Assembly (NCBI RefSeq): GCF_002201895.1
Contig: NZ_CP019436.1
Location: 62,001-126,000 of the forward strand
Direction of reading: 5' to 3'
DNA from: Methanopyrus sp. SNP6
Lineage (GTDB): Archaea; JAADCQ01; Methanopyri; Methanopyrales; Methanopyraceae
DNA: 64,000 nt
Shown here: positions 47,815 through 56,801 of the stretch, in pieces
How positions within the stretch are numbered: position 1 is the stretch's first letter
How the letters are laid out: every line of letters starts with the position of its first letter
Program-made: the position numbers and the translations under genes
Notes under the pieces: model-generated
What the model saw: the letters and a program-made list of their open reading frames with translations, nothing else
Told to the model about the DNA's origin: nothing
Databases searched by the model: none

Positions 47815-48341
47815 TACCGGACGAGATCGACCTCAACCCCTATCGCGTCCAGTACCTTCTGAATCACGTAGTCCACTAAGTCGTCGATGGTCGTCGGGCT
47901 GTGATAGAAAGCCGGACACGCCGGCAGTATCACGGCACCCTCCTCCCTCAACTTCAACGCAGCCTGCAGGGCGGACCTGGGCCACGGCGTTTCCCGGACG
48001 ACGAAAACCAACGGACGATCCTCCTTCAGCGCAACTACCGCGGCGCGCTTGATCAGATCTCCGGTCACTCCAGCGGCCACACTCGAAAGGGTGTGTAACG
48101 TGCACGGGCACACGACGTACGCGTCGATCCGGTATGTGCCGCTAGCTGGCGGTGCCGTGAGGTCCTCGGGGTCGTACTTCCGCACGTTCTCGGGGAGGTC
48201 GACCCCCTCCCGCTTCATAACGTACTCCGCGGGTCTAGTGACCGAGATCTCTACGTCCACCCCCTCCTCGTGCAGCACTTCGATGAGCCTTCTGGTGTAA
48301 ATCTGCCCACTGGCTCCCGTAACTCCTATGAAGACTCGCAA
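47805..48341 (-). CDS. ubiX: Flavin prenyltransferase UbiX
   Basis: Makes prenylated FMN, the cofactor of UbiD decarboxylases. 178 aa. VFIGVTGASGQIYTRRLIEVL at the N terminus binds FMN; CPCTLHTLSSVAAGVTGDLIKRAAVVALKEDRPLVFVVRETPW is the typical central block; PACPAFYHSPTTIDDLV closes it. TTG 48341 is chosen because the upstream open frame has no homology and GGAGGAGG precedes it. Converges with the nucleotidyltransferase gene (10-bp overlap). In methanogens it serves the AcnX/UbiD mevalonate branch, of which the dehydratase small subunit is at 62599. Confidence 0.9.
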   Translation of the reverse strand: MRVFIGVTGASGQIYTRRLIEVLHEEGVDVEISVTRPAEYVMKREGVDLPENVRKYDPEDLTAPPASGTYRIDAYVVCPCTLHTLSSVAAGVTGDLIKRAAVVALKEDRPLVFVVRETPWPRSALQAALKLREEGAVILPACPAFYHSPTTIDDLVDYVIQKVLDAIGVEVDLVRYQP

Positions 48342-48410
48342 ACCTCCTCCCCCGAGGACCGAGATGACGAGTGATGGGCGGACCGAGTACACGATGCGAT
48401 GACGATTCCT

Positions 48411-49025
48411 TTAAGTGCCGATCAACCCGTGCGCCACCTTGTACCTGGCGTACACTGCGGCGAAATTAAACGCCGCGTGGATCGAGATCGCCGTTGAATA
48501 CCCTAACGTGAACCCAAGCCATCGTCGCCTTAAGAATCCGTACAATAGTCCGAAAGAAGACGTCGCGATCACGTGAATGGGTAACGACGTGAACGTTCGA
48601 AGGAACCCCACTATTATAGGGCCTAGAGGTCCGAACTTCAGCCCTACCAGCGCGTAGAACACGTTCTCTATGGACCCGAACCCCAAGGCGGTGGTGGCCG
48701 CGACCGTAACGATTCCCACCGGACGCCTACCACACTCCCGTACGACGTTCGCGGCCGCTTCAAGAGTCGGTCCGATCACGGGAAACCCCGATGCCAATCG
48801 AAGAGAGCCGGCCAACACTCGCGGGACTACGAGGAACCCGAGCCCTTTGGATAGTTCTTCAACTATCGGAGCTACAACTACGGCCGCTATAACTAGCCGA
48901 TGGGGGCCAGCGTTTAGGCCCGACGTCAGGACTGTTTCTACCAGGAACGCTATCACCACGGAAATCGGGGCGTAGAGGAGCCCTAACAGGACCCCGATCA
49001 CCGCGATTACCGGAGTCAGGATCAA
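48411..49025 (-). CDS. PrsW-family intramembrane metalloprotease
   Basis: 204 aa with about seven membrane segments. The PrsW/CAAX-type motifs are present: APIVEELSKGLGF with the Glu pair, ALGFGSIENVFYAL with the second Glu, RTFTSLPIHVIATSSFGLLYG and the last His in AISIHAAFN. These residues line a zinc site in the membrane. Relatives cleave anti-sigma factors in bacteria; the archaeal substrates are unknown. ATG start. Confidence 0.75.
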   Translation of the reverse strand: MILTPVIAVIGVLLGLLYAPISVVIAFLVETVLTSGLNAGPHRLVIAAVVVAPIVEELSKGLGFLVVPRVLAGSLRLASGFPVIGPTLEAAANVVRECGRRPVGIVTVAATTALGFGSIENVFYALVGLKFGPLGPIIVGFLRTFTSLPIHVIATSSFGLLYGFLRRRWLGFTLGYSTAISIHAAFNFAAVYARYKVAHGLIGT

Positions 49026-49146
49026 GCGTCTATCCCCCGGTGATGAGGAGAGGGCCTGGACACCGACTGAGAGATGACGACAACGGCCGTCGCCGACCGT
49101 TTCCCTCTTAAGTCTTCGTAGGCCGGTCTATCATGGGATACCCAGC

Positions 49147-49422
49147 GTGTTCGTGGCGAAGTACCTGGGCTCGGCCCGTTACTCGGAGCTCGACGAAGAA
49201 CTGAAGAACTTCGCACGATTAAAGGCGCACTTGGCCGGCGTGGACTTGAACAAGGACCCCGAACTGATTGTATTCAACATCGAAGGTACAAGTAGTTACT
49301 ACATAGTGTTTTTCGAGGAGGTAGAGTCCGAAGAGGACGTCGAACGACTGTTAAGGGAGGATATGGGGGCAGAGCTATCACGGGATTCGAAAGCGTCGGT
49401 GAAGAGAGCGCTGAACCGCTGA
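49147..49422 (+). CDS. Small methanogen protein, DUF749-like
   Basis: 91 aa, acidic. FVAKYLGSARYSELDEELKNFARLKAHLAG is followed by two strands (DPELIVFNIEGTSSYYIVFFEEV) and a charged helix. The layout resembles DUF749, a ~90-residue family of methanogens, but I am not certain. GTG start at 49147; GTG 49153 is equally possible. Confidence 0.55.
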   Translation: MFVAKYLGSARYSELDEELKNFARLKAHLAGVDLNKDPELIVFNIEGTSSYYIVFFEEVESEEDVERLLREDMGAELSRDSKASVKRALNR

Positions 49423-49481
49423 AGGCCCAATGGGTCGCCCTGAACGAGGTAGTAAGCGAGCTCCGAGCACGTGGAGAAGAG

Positions 49482-49973
49482 GTGCCGAGAGAAGTACTCG
49501 AGAACTTGCGGACGGCGCGAGTAGTCCTCCATCATTACGAGTTCGACCCCCACACATCCGCCAAGACCCTGGGAAAGGCCCACAAGTACCTAGACAGGGC
49601 TCAGCGGGCGCTCGCCAGGATCTGTGAATCCCATCCGGATCTACTGGATAAGTTGGTAAAGTGGCCGAAACGCGTGAAGGAGCTAGCCGCGAAGTTCCGG
49701 GAGGATACCGCCCGCTCTAAATTCGAACCGATGCCCAATCGACCGGTTTTCAGGGCCGGTGACGGGTTCGCCCGTGTGAAGCTCCCGGAACCGATTGAAG
49801 TCGAGAGGCTTCAGGACGTGTGTGAGTTCGCTGGAGTGATAGTCGAAGTAAAAGAGGTGGACGTAGTGGAAATATCCGGTGACAGGGATCGCGTCGGGAC
49901 GGCACTCAAAGAGCTCAGAGAGCTGCCGGAATCCTGGAAGAAGATGCTCGAGAAACGCAAGAGCAATGAATAA
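49482..49973 (+). CDS. Uncharacterised protein, possibly DUF2096-type
   Basis: 163 aa from GTG 49482. A helical first half (VLENLRTARVVLHHYEFDPHTSAKTLGKAHKYLDRAQRALARI in outline) leads to a beta-rich second half (VFRAGDGFARVKLPEP, VIVEVKEVDVVEISG). The same frame is open and coding-like upstream (KAQWVALNEVVSELRARGEEV) back into the end of the previous gene, but no ATG, GTG or TTG was found there, so the real start is unclear. Resembles methanogen DUF2096 only loosely. Confidence 0.5.
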   Translation: MPREVLENLRTARVVLHHYEFDPHTSAKTLGKAHKYLDRAQRALARICESHPDLLDKLVKWPKRVKELAAKFREDTARSKFEPMPNRPVFRAGDGFARVKLPEPIEVERLQDVCEFAGVIVEVKEVDVVEISGDRDRVGTALKELRELPESWKKMLEKRKSNE

Positions 49974-50024
49974 GTAAAGATCGATGGACGGTTCCGCTGA
50001 TCGCGAAATCGGGGTGATGCGCTC

Positions 50025-50645
50025 GTGATCGGTATCGCGACGGCTGACTTCCACGGAGACGTGGAGAAGGCAGAGCAGGTCGCGGAAAAGGCCGCCGACG
50101 AGGATGCCGACGTCATCTTCGTAGCGGGAGACGTATCCGACTTCAACTTGGAGGATCCCGTGCAGGTGGTTGAGGAGATCGTTGATGTACTGAAGGAGCA
50201 CGGTCAGGAGATCATGGCCGTGCCAGGTAACTGCGACACTCCGGAGGTCGTCAGAGTCCTCGATACCAGCGGAGTCTCGGTGCACCTGAAGGTCAAACAC
50301 ATCGGTCGCTACGACGTGGTCGGAATGGGTGGGTCCAACCCGACACCGTTCGATACGCCGCTGGAGTTCGAGGAAAACGTCATTGAGTCGAGGCTCAGTG
50401 AACTTATGAACTCGGCCGGTGAGCCGGTGATACTCCTGACACACGCACCCCCGAAGAATACGGCGGTGGACAAGATCGAGGCCGGCGACCATGTGGGGAG
50501 TGAGGCGATCCGAAAGATCGTGGAGGAGTTCCAACCCGAGCTCCACATCTGCGCGCACATCCACGAGGCGGCTGGCGAGGACGAGCTCGGTAACACCCGG
50601 GTGATCAACCCAGGCCCGGGTGGTACGGTGGTAATCGAGCTGTGA
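50025..50645 (+). CDS. Metallophosphoesterase, YfcE/MJ0936-like
   Basis: 206 aa. Metal-site blocks: IATADFHGDVE, VFVAGDVSDF, VPGNCDTPE (GNCD in place of GNHD), ILLTHAPP and ICAHIHEAAGE. The GNCD form is frequent in archaeal phosphodiesterases. GTG start. Its stop overlaps the start of the HD gene (GTGA), suggesting a shared phosphate-ester pathway. Confidence 0.83.
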   Translation: MIGIATADFHGDVEKAEQVAEKAADEDADVIFVAGDVSDFNLEDPVQVVEEIVDVLKEHGQEIMAVPGNCDTPEVVRVLDTSGVSVHLKVKHIGRYDVVGMGGSNPTPFDTPLEFEENVIESRLSELMNSAGEPVILLTHAPPKNTAVDKIEAGDHVGSEAIRKIVEEFQPELHICAHIHEAAGEDELGNTRVINPGPGGTVVIEL

Positions 50646-51244
50646 AGGTCAACCCCAAATTCCCTTGGGAACGAGAGGTGATCGAGTTCGTTCGGACGGA
50701 GATGTCCGAGGTCTCGCCTTCCCACGACTTCGAACACGTGAAGCGCGTAGTGGAGCTCTGTGAGCTCATTAGGCGCAAGGAGGGAGGAGATCCGGAGATA
50801 CTCCGCGCGGCTTCCTGGTTACACGATATTGGAAGGCGGGCGGAGGAACGATCGGGTGAGGACCATGCGGAAGTCAGTGCCGAAATAGCGGAAGACTTAC
50901 TCCCACGCGTGGGATTCCCTTCGGACAAGTTAGAGGAGGTAACGCACGCGATCCGAGCTCACCGTTTCTCCAGTGGACCCGAGCCGCGGACTTTAGAGGC
51001 CAAGATACTTCAGGATGCAGACAACCTCGACGCACTGGGGGCCGTTGGGATAGCCCGATGTTTCTGCGTGGTCGGAGAGCGGAGGACATCGCTAGAATCC
51101 GGTGTAGAACACTTCCACGAAAAACTACTCCGACTACCGAGGTTGATGCACACTGAGACGGCCCGCCGATTGGCGGAGAAGAGAAGGCGGAGGATGGTAC
51201 TGTTTCTGGAGTGGCTGGAAAAGGAGTGGCGGATGAGGAGTTAG
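50642..51244 (+). CDS. HD-domain phosphohydrolase
   Basis: 200 aa. SHDFEHVKRVVELCELI gives the first His, ASWLHDIGRRAEE the HD pair, AIRAHRFSSG another His and LQDADNLDALGAVGIAR the final Asp; this order fits the YedJ/uncharacterised nucleotidase group of HD hydrolases. The C terminus is basic. Translationally coupled to the upstream phosphoesterase. Confidence 0.83.
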   Translation: MKVNPKFPWEREVIEFVRTEMSEVSPSHDFEHVKRVVELCELIRRKEGGDPEILRAASWLHDIGRRAEERSGEDHAEVSAEIAEDLLPRVGFPSDKLEEVTHAIRAHRFSSGPEPRTLEAKILQDADNLDALGAVGIARCFCVVGERRTSLESGVEHFHEKLLRLPRLMHTETARRLAEKRRRRMVLFLEWLEKEWRMRS

Positions 51245-51298
51245 GGGTCGGCCGATGGGAAGATGGGGATGATGGGGTTTACCCGACGCCTCCGCGAC

Positions 51299-51309
51299 TT
51301 TTTTAAGAC
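51299..51309 (+). promoter_or_regulatory. TATA box of the S13-Rpo10 operon
   Basis: TTTTTTAAGAC lies about 35 nt before the GTG start of S13, and GGGGGTG at 51327-51333 sits near the expected transcription start. It should drive the eight-gene ribosomal/RNA polymerase operon. Confidence 0.5.
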
Positions 51310-51338
51310 TATCGAATCCGGCGTCCGGGGGTGTTCTC

Positions 51339-51794
51339 GTGGCGGACGACGAGGTGAAACCGATCGTCCGGATAGCCGATGTCGACCTTGACGGGCATAA
51401 AAAGGTCCCGTACGCGCTCACCGGAATCAAAGGTATCGGGATCCGAATGGCATACGCTATCTGCCGGGAGCTAGGCATCGACGAGGAGAAGAAGCTCGGA
51501 GAACTCTCAGACGAGGAAATCGAGCGCATTGAGGAGGAGATAAAGAGGTTATCAGAAGGAGAGTCCAATATCCCCTCCTGGATGTACAATCGTCAGAAGG
51601 ACTACGAAACGGGCGAAGATATGCACTTGGTCGGCGCTGAACTGGAGATGACGGTGAAGCAAGACATCGATCGGTTGAAGAAGATCCGCGCCTACCGTGG
51701 TATACGCCACGAGCTGGGACTCCCAGTCCGTGGTCAGCGTACGAAGTCCTCGTTCCGCCGAGGTAAAACCGTAGGTGTGAAGAAGAAGCGGTAG
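51339..51794 (+). CDS. rps13: Ribosomal protein S13
   Basis: 151 aa. [26 protein letters not shown] at the N terminus and the basic ending [26 protein letters not shown] are standard for uS13. GTG start. First gene of the operon S13-S4-S11-Rpo3-L18e-L13-S9-Rpo10 that is conserved across archaea. Confidence 0.97.
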   Translation: MADDEVKPIVRIADVDLDGHKKVPYALTGIKGIGIRMAYAICRELGIDEEKKLGELSDEEIERIEEEIKRLSEGESNIPSWMYNRQKDYETGEDMHLVGAELEMTVKQDIDRLKKIRAYRGIRHELGLPVRGQRTKSSFRRGKTVGVKKKR

Positions 51795-51806
51795 GGGGTA
51801 AACCGG

Positions 51807-52364
51807 ATGGGCGATCCCAAGAAACCACGTAAAAAGTACGAGACCCCCAGACATCCATGGGAAGCCGAGCGACTGGAGTACGAGCGAAAGCTGATGCGCA
51901 AGTACGGACTGCGGCGTAAGAAAGAGATATGGCGACACCAGACGCAACTCAAGCGATGGCGTGAGAGAGCCAAAGAGCTCATGGCTAGGACGGACCCCGA
52001 AGCACAGCGTGAGCGGGAAGCCCTCTTCCGCAAGCTGTACGATCTCGGTATTTTGGACAAGAAGCCAGAGGAGGCCACGCTGGACGACGTCCTCAGGCTG
52101 ACCGTAGAGGATGTTTTGGAGCGTCGTCTTCAGACGATTGTGTACCGAAAGGGTCTCGCCAAGACTCCACTACAAGCCAGGCAGCTCATTGTGCACCGTC
52201 ATATCGCGATAGGCGATCGGATCGTCACCGTCCCGAGCTACTTAGTGTCTCGCGAGGAGGAAGAGGAAGTAGACTACTCCCCGTACTCTCCGCTCAAGGA
52301 TGAAGATCACCCGATCAGGTGCGAAGCACGAGGTGAGTCACCGGAAGAAACCGTGGCTGAATAG
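51807..52364 (+). CDS. rps4: Ribosomal protein S4
   Basis: 185 aa primary rRNA-binding protein. The S4 RNA-binding motif is [24 protein letters not shown]; the N terminus [19 protein letters not shown] is the archaeal form. An acidic C-terminal extension ([14 protein letters not shown] region) follows. ATG start, 12 nt after S13. Confidence 0.97.
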   Translation: MGDPKKPRKKYETPRHPWEAERLEYERKLMRKYGLRRKKEIWRHQTQLKRWRERAKELMARTDPEAQREREALFRKLYDLGILDKKPEEATLDDVLRLTVEDVLERRLQTIVYRKGLAKTPLQARQLIVHRHIAIGDRIVTVPSYLVSREEEEEVDYSPYSPLKDEDHPIRCEARGESPEETVAE

Positions 52365-52384
52365 TAAACTTCGGGGGTTGACGG

Positions 52385-52798
52385 ATGGCCGAGAAGGAGG
52401 GTAAGAAGGAGAAGAAAGAGCGGTGGGGAATCGCTCACATCTACGCCTCCTTCAACAACACGATCATCACGATCACTGACCTCACAGGTGCCGAGACGTT
52501 CGCCCGTTGGTCCGGAGGTATGGTCGTCGACGCGGACCGAGAAGAGAGCTCACCGTACGCCGCCATGAAGGCTGCCAGACGCGCCGCCGAGGAAGCCATG
52601 GAGAAGGGTATCACCGCAGTCCACGTGAAGGTGCGCGCTCCCGGTGGTCACGGTCCTAAGACACCCGGACCGGGCGCCCAGGCCGCCATCCGAGCTTTAG
52701 CCCGTGCAGGCCTGAAGATCGGACGGATCGAGGACGTCACGCCGATCCCGCACGACGGTACCAGAAGACCCGGAGGTAAGAGGGGACGCAGGGTATGA
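52385..52798 (+). CDS. rps11: Ribosomal protein S11
   Basis: 137 aa. [24 protein letters not shown] and the ending [24 protein letters not shown] are diagnostic. The Lys-rich N terminus is longer than in bacteria. The stop overlaps the rpo3 start (ATGA). Confidence 0.97.
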   Translation: MAEKEGKKEKKERWGIAHIYASFNNTIITITDLTGAETFARWSGGMVVDADREESSPYAAMKAARRAAEEAMEKGITAVHVKVRAPGGHGPKTPGPGAQAAIRALARAGLKIGRIEDVTPIPHDGTRRPGGKRGRRV

Positions 52799-53622
52799 GT
52801 CCCTTGCGCGTCCGTCTCTACGACTACCGGAAAGCCGACGTCGAGCGCGCCACGTTTATCATCGAGGACACGTCCGCGGAGTTCGTCAACACCATCCGCC
52901 GCGCCCTCTACACACTCGTTCCCACCTTACGCATTGAAGAGGTCATTATCTACGAGAACGACACACCGATGTACGACGAAATGCTGGCCCATCGACTTGG
53001 GCTGATACCGCTGCGCGCCGACGACATCGACCAGTTCGAGTTACCCGACCTGTGCGACTGTGGTGGGAAAGGTTGCGAGAAGTGCCAGGTGAGGGCGGAG
53101 CTCGAAGTAGAAGGGCCAACCAAGGTTTACGCTCGAGATCTTGAATTCGATCATCCTGACGTAGAACCAGCCTTCCCCGACACGCTCATCACCGAGGTCG
53201 GAGAGGGCCAGCGGATCAGGCTCGAGGCGATCGCCGTACCGGGTCTGGGCCTCGAACACGCGAAGTGGAAGCCGGTGAGCGCAGTCGGGTACAAAGGCCT
53301 CCCCGAGCTCGAAATCGATGAAGACAAACTCAAGGAAAATAAGATCACGTACGAGTGCCCTCAGGGTATTATCAGAATCGAGAACGGTGAAGTAGTCCAT
53401 ATCGATGAGGATCGTCTTCCCGAGTGTCGGATGTACAAGGAGTACGAGCGCGAGACCGACGGGGCCGTCCGCGTCCGTTTCCGTGATGACGCTTTCGTGT
53501 TCAACGTTGAGACCGACGGCTCGATGTCGCTCGACACCGCGATCTTGAAAGCTCTTGGTGCGATCGAGCAAAAGCTCGAGTCTCTGAAGAAAAACCTGCA
53601 GAAGGAGGTGAGCGGAGAATGA
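52795..53622 (+). CDS. rpo3: RNA polymerase subunit Rpo3 (RpoD)
   Basis: 275 aa, the alpha/Rpb3-like assembly subunit. The dimerisation part has [21 protein letters not shown]. An inserted domain carries a Cys cluster C-x-C-x4-C-x2-C ([13 protein letters not shown], about residues 83-93) that could hold zinc or, as in some archaea, a 4Fe-4S cluster. ATG start overlaps S11; the end overlaps L18e. Confidence 0.96.
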   Translation: MSPLRVRLYDYRKADVERATFIIEDTSAEFVNTIRRALYTLVPTLRIEEVIIYENDTPMYDEMLAHRLGLIPLRADDIDQFELPDLCDCGGKGCEKCQVRAELEVEGPTKVYARDLEFDHPDVEPAFPDTLITEVGEGQRIRLEAIAVPGLGLEHAKWKPVSAVGYKGLPELEIDEDKLKENKITYECPQGIIRIENGEVVHIDEDRLPECRMYKEYERETDGAVRVRFRDDAFVFNVETDGSMSLDTAILKALGAIEQKLESLKKNLQKEVSGE

Positions 53623-54002
53623 CTTGGGCGCCCACCGGACCCACTAATGTGGAACTAAGGAAACTGATCCGTGACCTGAAGAAGGCGGCACGTGAGTACA
53701 ACGCGCCGGTCTGGCGAGATGTGGCGGAACGCCTATCCAGACCCAGAAGGCAGCGAGCTGAAGTTAACGTCGGAAAGCTCGACGGACTAGCCCGCCGCGG
53801 TGTCATCCAGGAGGAAGAGACGGTTCTCGTGCCTGGCAAGGTATTGGGTGACGGAGTGATCACCCAACCTCTACGAGTGGCCGCCTGGAAGTTCAGTAGG
53901 ACCGCCAGGACGAAGATCGAGGCCGTCGGCGGAGAATGTCTGACGATTCGTGAGCTACTCGAAGAGAACCCAGAAGGATCGTACGTTCGGATCATCGAGT
54001 GA
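53619..54002 (+). CDS. rpl18e: Ribosomal protein L18e
   Basis: 127 aa. GPTNVELRKLIRDLKKAAREYNAPVWRDVAERLSRPRRQRAEVNV is split across the L15-like fold; LVPGKVLGDG and the final ENPEGSYVRIIE are typical. ATG start overlapping rpo3 by 4 nt. Confidence 0.96.
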   Translation: MTWAPTGPTNVELRKLIRDLKKAAREYNAPVWRDVAERLSRPRRQRAEVNVGKLDGLARRGVIQEEETVLVPGKVLGDGVITQPLRVAAWKFSRTARTKIEAVGGECLTIRELLEENPEGSYVRIIE

Positions 54003-54017
54003 GGGGGATACGGAGCC

Positions 54018-54497
54018 TTGGTGGAGTACGCCCACTCGAAACCCGTCGACCCGGAAGAATGGACCGTTATCGACGCCGAAAACGCGGTGCTCGGCCGCCT
54101 AGCCAGCGTAGTGGCGAAGAGAATCCTCAAGGGTGAGAGGATCGCCGTCATCAACACTGAAAAAGCCATCATCACCGGCAAGAAGAACACTATCAAGGAA
54201 GAGTGGCTCCAGAAGATCCAGCGAGGTGACCCGAAGAAAGGTCCGTTCTACCCGAGGAGGCCTGATCTGATTTTCCGACGGGTAGTCCGAGGCATGCTTC
54301 CATGGAAGACCAAGCGCGGGCGTGAAGCCTTCAAGCGGCTCCGAGCGTATATCGGTATTCCGAGATGGGTCGAGGAGGCGAACATCGAGCCCGAGCGGGT
54401 TGCCGAGGCTGACATGAGTCGATTGGGACACCTTTGGTACATAACTCTCGGCGAGCTATCAGAGGAGCTCGGTTACCAAATACCTGGGGGCCAGTAA
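54018..54497 (+). CDS. rpl13: Ribosomal protein L13
   Basis: 159 aa. VIDAENAVLGRLASVVAKRILKGE and FRRVVRGMLPWKTKRGREAFKRL are the L13 signatures. TTG start with GAGGGGG upstream. S9 starts at the next base after its stop. Confidence 0.97.
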   Translation: MVEYAHSKPVDPEEWTVIDAENAVLGRLASVVAKRILKGERIAVINTEKAIITGKKNTIKEEWLQKIQRGDPKKGPFYPRRPDLIFRRVVRGMLPWKTKRGREAFKRLRAYIGIPRWVEEANIEPERVAEADMSRLGHLWYITLGELSEELGYQIPGGQ

Positions 54498-54902
54498 ATG
54501 GTTAGGGTAGTTCAGACTACGGGCAAGAGGAAGACCGCCATCGCCCGGGCCGTCGTCAAGGAGGGGGAGGGTAGGGTCCGCGTGAATAAGCGTCCGGTGA
54601 ACATCATCGAGCCCGAAATGGCCCGAATGAAGATCATGGAGCCACTTATCATCGCAGGTGAGGACATCGTCAGTCAGGTCGACATCGACGTGAAGGTTCA
54701 GGGAGGAGGATGGATGAGCCAAGCCGAGGCCGCTCGTATCGCCATCGCCCGAGGCCTCGTCGAGTGGACCGGTGACCCGGACTTACGGGACGCTTACATG
54801 GCCTACGACCGCCATATGCTGAAAGGTGACCCACGCCGTAAGGAGCCGAAGAAGTTCGGTGGCCGCGGCGCCAGAGCGCGGAGACAGAAGAGCTACCGTT
54901 AA
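54498..54902 (+). CDS. rps9: Ribosomal protein S9
   Basis: 134 aa. [28 protein letters not shown] opens the protein, [14 protein letters not shown]-like [16 protein letters not shown] is in the middle and the basic ending [14 protein letters not shown] reaches the P site. ATG start directly after L13. Confidence 0.97.
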   Translation: MVRVVQTTGKRKTAIARAVVKEGEGRVRVNKRPVNIIEPEMARMKIMEPLIIAGEDIVSQVDIDVKVQGGGWMSQAEAARIAIARGLVEWTGDPDLRDAYMAYDRHMLKGDPRRKEPKKFGGRGARARRQKSYR

Positions 54903-54917
54903 GGCGGGTGTCTACGG

Positions 54918-55136
54918 ATGATCATACCGATCAGGTGCTTCACTTGTGGGCGTCCTATCGCCCACTTATGGGAGAAGTATGTGAAGTTAATCGAAGAGGA
55001 GGGAAAGGAACCCGGGGAGGCACTGGATGAGCTAGACATCGATCGGTACTGCTGCAGGAGGATGTTCCTATCCCACGTAGACCTGCTTGAGGAGTCCCTT
55101 CCCTACACGCCACCACGACTCGGAATGCCCCGCTAA
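54918..55136 (+). CDS. rpo10: RNA polymerase subunit Rpo10 (RpoN)
   Basis: 72 aa zinc-bundle subunit. [19 protein letters not shown] and the CC pair in [15 protein letters not shown] hold the zinc. The gene ends the ribosomal operon; the stop codon lies inside the TATA region of the tRNA gene that follows. No RpoK or Eno gene follows, unlike in some relatives. Confidence 0.96.
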   Translation: MIIPIRCFTCGRPIAHLWEKYVKLIEEEGKEPGEALDELDIDRYCCRRMFLSHVDLLEESLPYTPPRLGMPR

Positions 55137-55137
55137 A

Positions 55138-55147
55138 TTCTTAAACA
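55138..55147 (+). promoter_or_regulatory. TATA box of tRNA-Pro
   Basis: TTCTTAAACA lies about 38 nt before the mature 5' end of the tRNA, giving a leader of roughly a dozen nucleotides. It begins 2 nt after the rpo10 stop. Confidence 0.5.
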
Positions 55148-55180
55148 TGATCTTTCGTGGGCCCTCTGGTCCACGCCAAG

Positions 55181-55270
55181 GGGGCCGTGGGGTAGCCTGG
55201 TCTATCCTCCGCGGCTGGGGAGCCGCGGCCCGGAGGCCGCGGGACCCCGGTTCAAATCCGGGCGGCCCCA
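55181..55270 (+). tRNA. tRNA-Pro (anticodon GGG) with a 15-nt intron
   Basis: The acceptor stem GGGGCCG (55181-55187) pairs with CGGCCCC (55263-55269), with discriminator A at 55270 and no encoded CCA. Position 8 is T, so this gene does not need the C-to-U edit at position 8 known for many Methanopyrus tRNAs. The T arm is CCCGG-TTCAAAT-CCGGG. The anticodon stem CGCGG (55210-55214) pairs with CCGCG (55237-55241), and the loop reads CTGGGG up to position 37. Sixteen bases lie where one (position 38) is expected, so there is a 15-nt intron at 55221-55235 or 55222-55236, the usual 37/38 site. The palindrome CCGCGG occurs three times at this place. Confidence 0.9.
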
Positions 55271-55274
55271 CCCT

Positions 55275-55303
55275 CCAATTGTTACGTTAATTGTAACGAT
55301 GCT
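55275..55303. repeat. Left inverted repeat flanking the secreted-protein gene
   Basis: CCAATTGTTACG (55275-55286) and ATGCT (55299-55303) recur in inverted order at 56811-56830. The left copy also holds the internal inverted repeat GTTAC...GTAAC. It lies 5 nt after the tRNA-Pro gene. Confidence 0.5.
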
Positions 55304-55418
55304 GGTAGGCCGGTCCGGCTTTAGGACTCCCGTGCATAACAATACCGCACACCGGTTACGAACGGGATAATACACTCAAGCCCATGGCAGGATCAACGGT
55401 GGATGGGGGTGAGATCAC

Positions 55419-56780
55419 GTGCGAGCCGTAGCCACGCTCCTGGCCTGCATGCTGGCCCTAACCGGAGCAGCGTCGGCGGGTAAGTACTTCGAGGTAACCA
55501 AGACGCCGGTCGTCGTCAGCCTGCAGGGAGTTCCGCTTTCCGACGTCCGAGTGAAGTTCACCGACGAGGGTAAGCAGGTAGTAAAGGACATATTGTCAGG
55601 ACTGAAAGTAAACGTCGACGGCAGGGAGGTCCAAGTGACCAACGTCGCTTGCAAGATCGCTGAGGCGCGCGAGGGTAACATCACCAACGAGGAGTACGTA
55701 GTAGGGGCATTGGGATATGAAGTGCCCGAAGGCAAGTACTTCGTAGGCTACCTAGGTGTTAGGGGAGGCGAAGGTGAGACGAAGAAGTACGTTGTACGCT
55801 ACGAGGAGGAGCAGAAAGCCGTGACCAAGTACGCTCCTGGATTCGGCGGCTTCACAGCGACTGTCGTCCAGGTTCTGGGCCATTACGACGAAAAGGGTCT
55901 ACCGCTGATGGCACCGTCGATCGATCCGACGGAGGCGAAGGACGAGGTCTTACTGTGCTTACCGGTGATCAAGGAAATCACCCTAAAGCCGGCAGTGCTC
56001 CAGATGGACTGGTACAGGATACTGGAGAAGGCGGAACCGGGTAAGGTGTTCGTGAAGCTGGCCCAGGTACATGCACACGGTGATGGCGACAAGATTGAAG
56101 TGATATACGCACCGACGAAAGTGGACGCACTACAGCTGCTTGTAAGTGGTGAGGAGCCGCTGGTACCGAGCCAGGAAGATATGATATCGATGATCGTGGA
56201 TCCGTACATGGAAGAGATCGAGGCGGTAGTGAACACGAAAATCGACGAGTTCCTGAAGCCGATTCAGGATAAGGCACACGGTAATCCTGCCCTCGAAATC
56301 CTTACAGAGAAGTTCCTACCGACGTTCCTGAAGACGCTGGCCTCGAAGCAGATCCTCAGGATGAAGGACGCCATCATCAGCACTATGGTACCGTATGCCC
56401 AGCATATCAGGATGTTCCTAGTTGGCCTGTACCTATCTCAGTACCCGAATGAGGTAAACGTGAACACGTTGATGGTGCGCAAGGCCGCGTACGGCAGTCC
56501 TCTGTACGACTTCCTGGTATCGGCCGTTAAAGCGTCTTACGACATGGTAATCGAATCGCTGGAAAACACGCTATCGAGCATCGTCGATAGTATCATCGGC
56601 AAGTACGCGGACGACATCGCTAAAATAGTGAGCACGACCGCCGACGACGTCAAGCAGACCGTCAAAAGGCTCACGGTAGGCGTCCTGAAGGACCTACTAA
56701 CGGGCGAATACATCGATTACCTCATTAAGCTGGTGGCACTGAACGTACTCTCGGGTATGAGCTCCGCGGGCATACTTTAA
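55419..56780 (+). CDS. Large secreted orphan protein
   Basis: 453 aa. Signal peptide at the N terminus (RAVATLLACMLALTGAASA, cleavage before GKYF). The mature first half is beta-rich (FEVTKTPVVVSLQGVPLSDV, YVVGALGYEVPEGKYFVGYLG). The second half is mostly helical with repeated amphipathic segments (VDPYMEEIEAVVNTKIDEFLKPI, SLENTLSSIVDSIIGKYADDIAKIV) and an aliphatic end. Few Cys. GTG start behind GGGGGTGA; a TATA-like ATAATACA about 50 nt upstream. I know no family. With the gene at 9062 it may belong to a set of genus-specific surface proteins; this is inference. Confidence 0.6.
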   Translation: MRAVATLLACMLALTGAASAGKYFEVTKTPVVVSLQGVPLSDVRVKFTDEGKQVVKDILSGLKVNVDGREVQVTNVACKIAEAREGNITNEEYVVGALGYEVPEGKYFVGYLGVRGGEGETKKYVVRYEEEQKAVTKYAPGFGGFTATVVQVLGHYDEKGLPLMAPSIDPTEAKDEVLLCLPVIKEITLKPAVLQMDWYRILEKAEPGKVFVKLAQVHAHGDGDKIEVIYAPTKVDALQLLVSGEEPLVPSQEDMISMIVDPYMEEIEAVVNTKIDEFLKPIQDKAHGNPALEILTEKFLPTFLKTLASKQILRMKDAIISTMVPYAQHIRMFLVGLYLSQYPNEVNVNTLMVRKAAYGSPLYDFLVSAVKASYDMVIESLENTLSSIVDSIIGKYADDIAKIVSTTADDVKQTVKRLTVGVLKDLLTGEYIDYLIKLVALNVLSGMSSAGIL

Positions 56781-56781
56781 C

Positions 56782-56797
56782 CCCCCCACACGTTTTT
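56782..56797 (+). terminator. T-run terminator after the secreted-protein gene
   Basis: CCCCCCCACACG followed by T5 (56792-56796) begins 2 nt after the stop codon. Confidence 0.4.
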
Positions 56798-56801
56798 CGC
56801 G

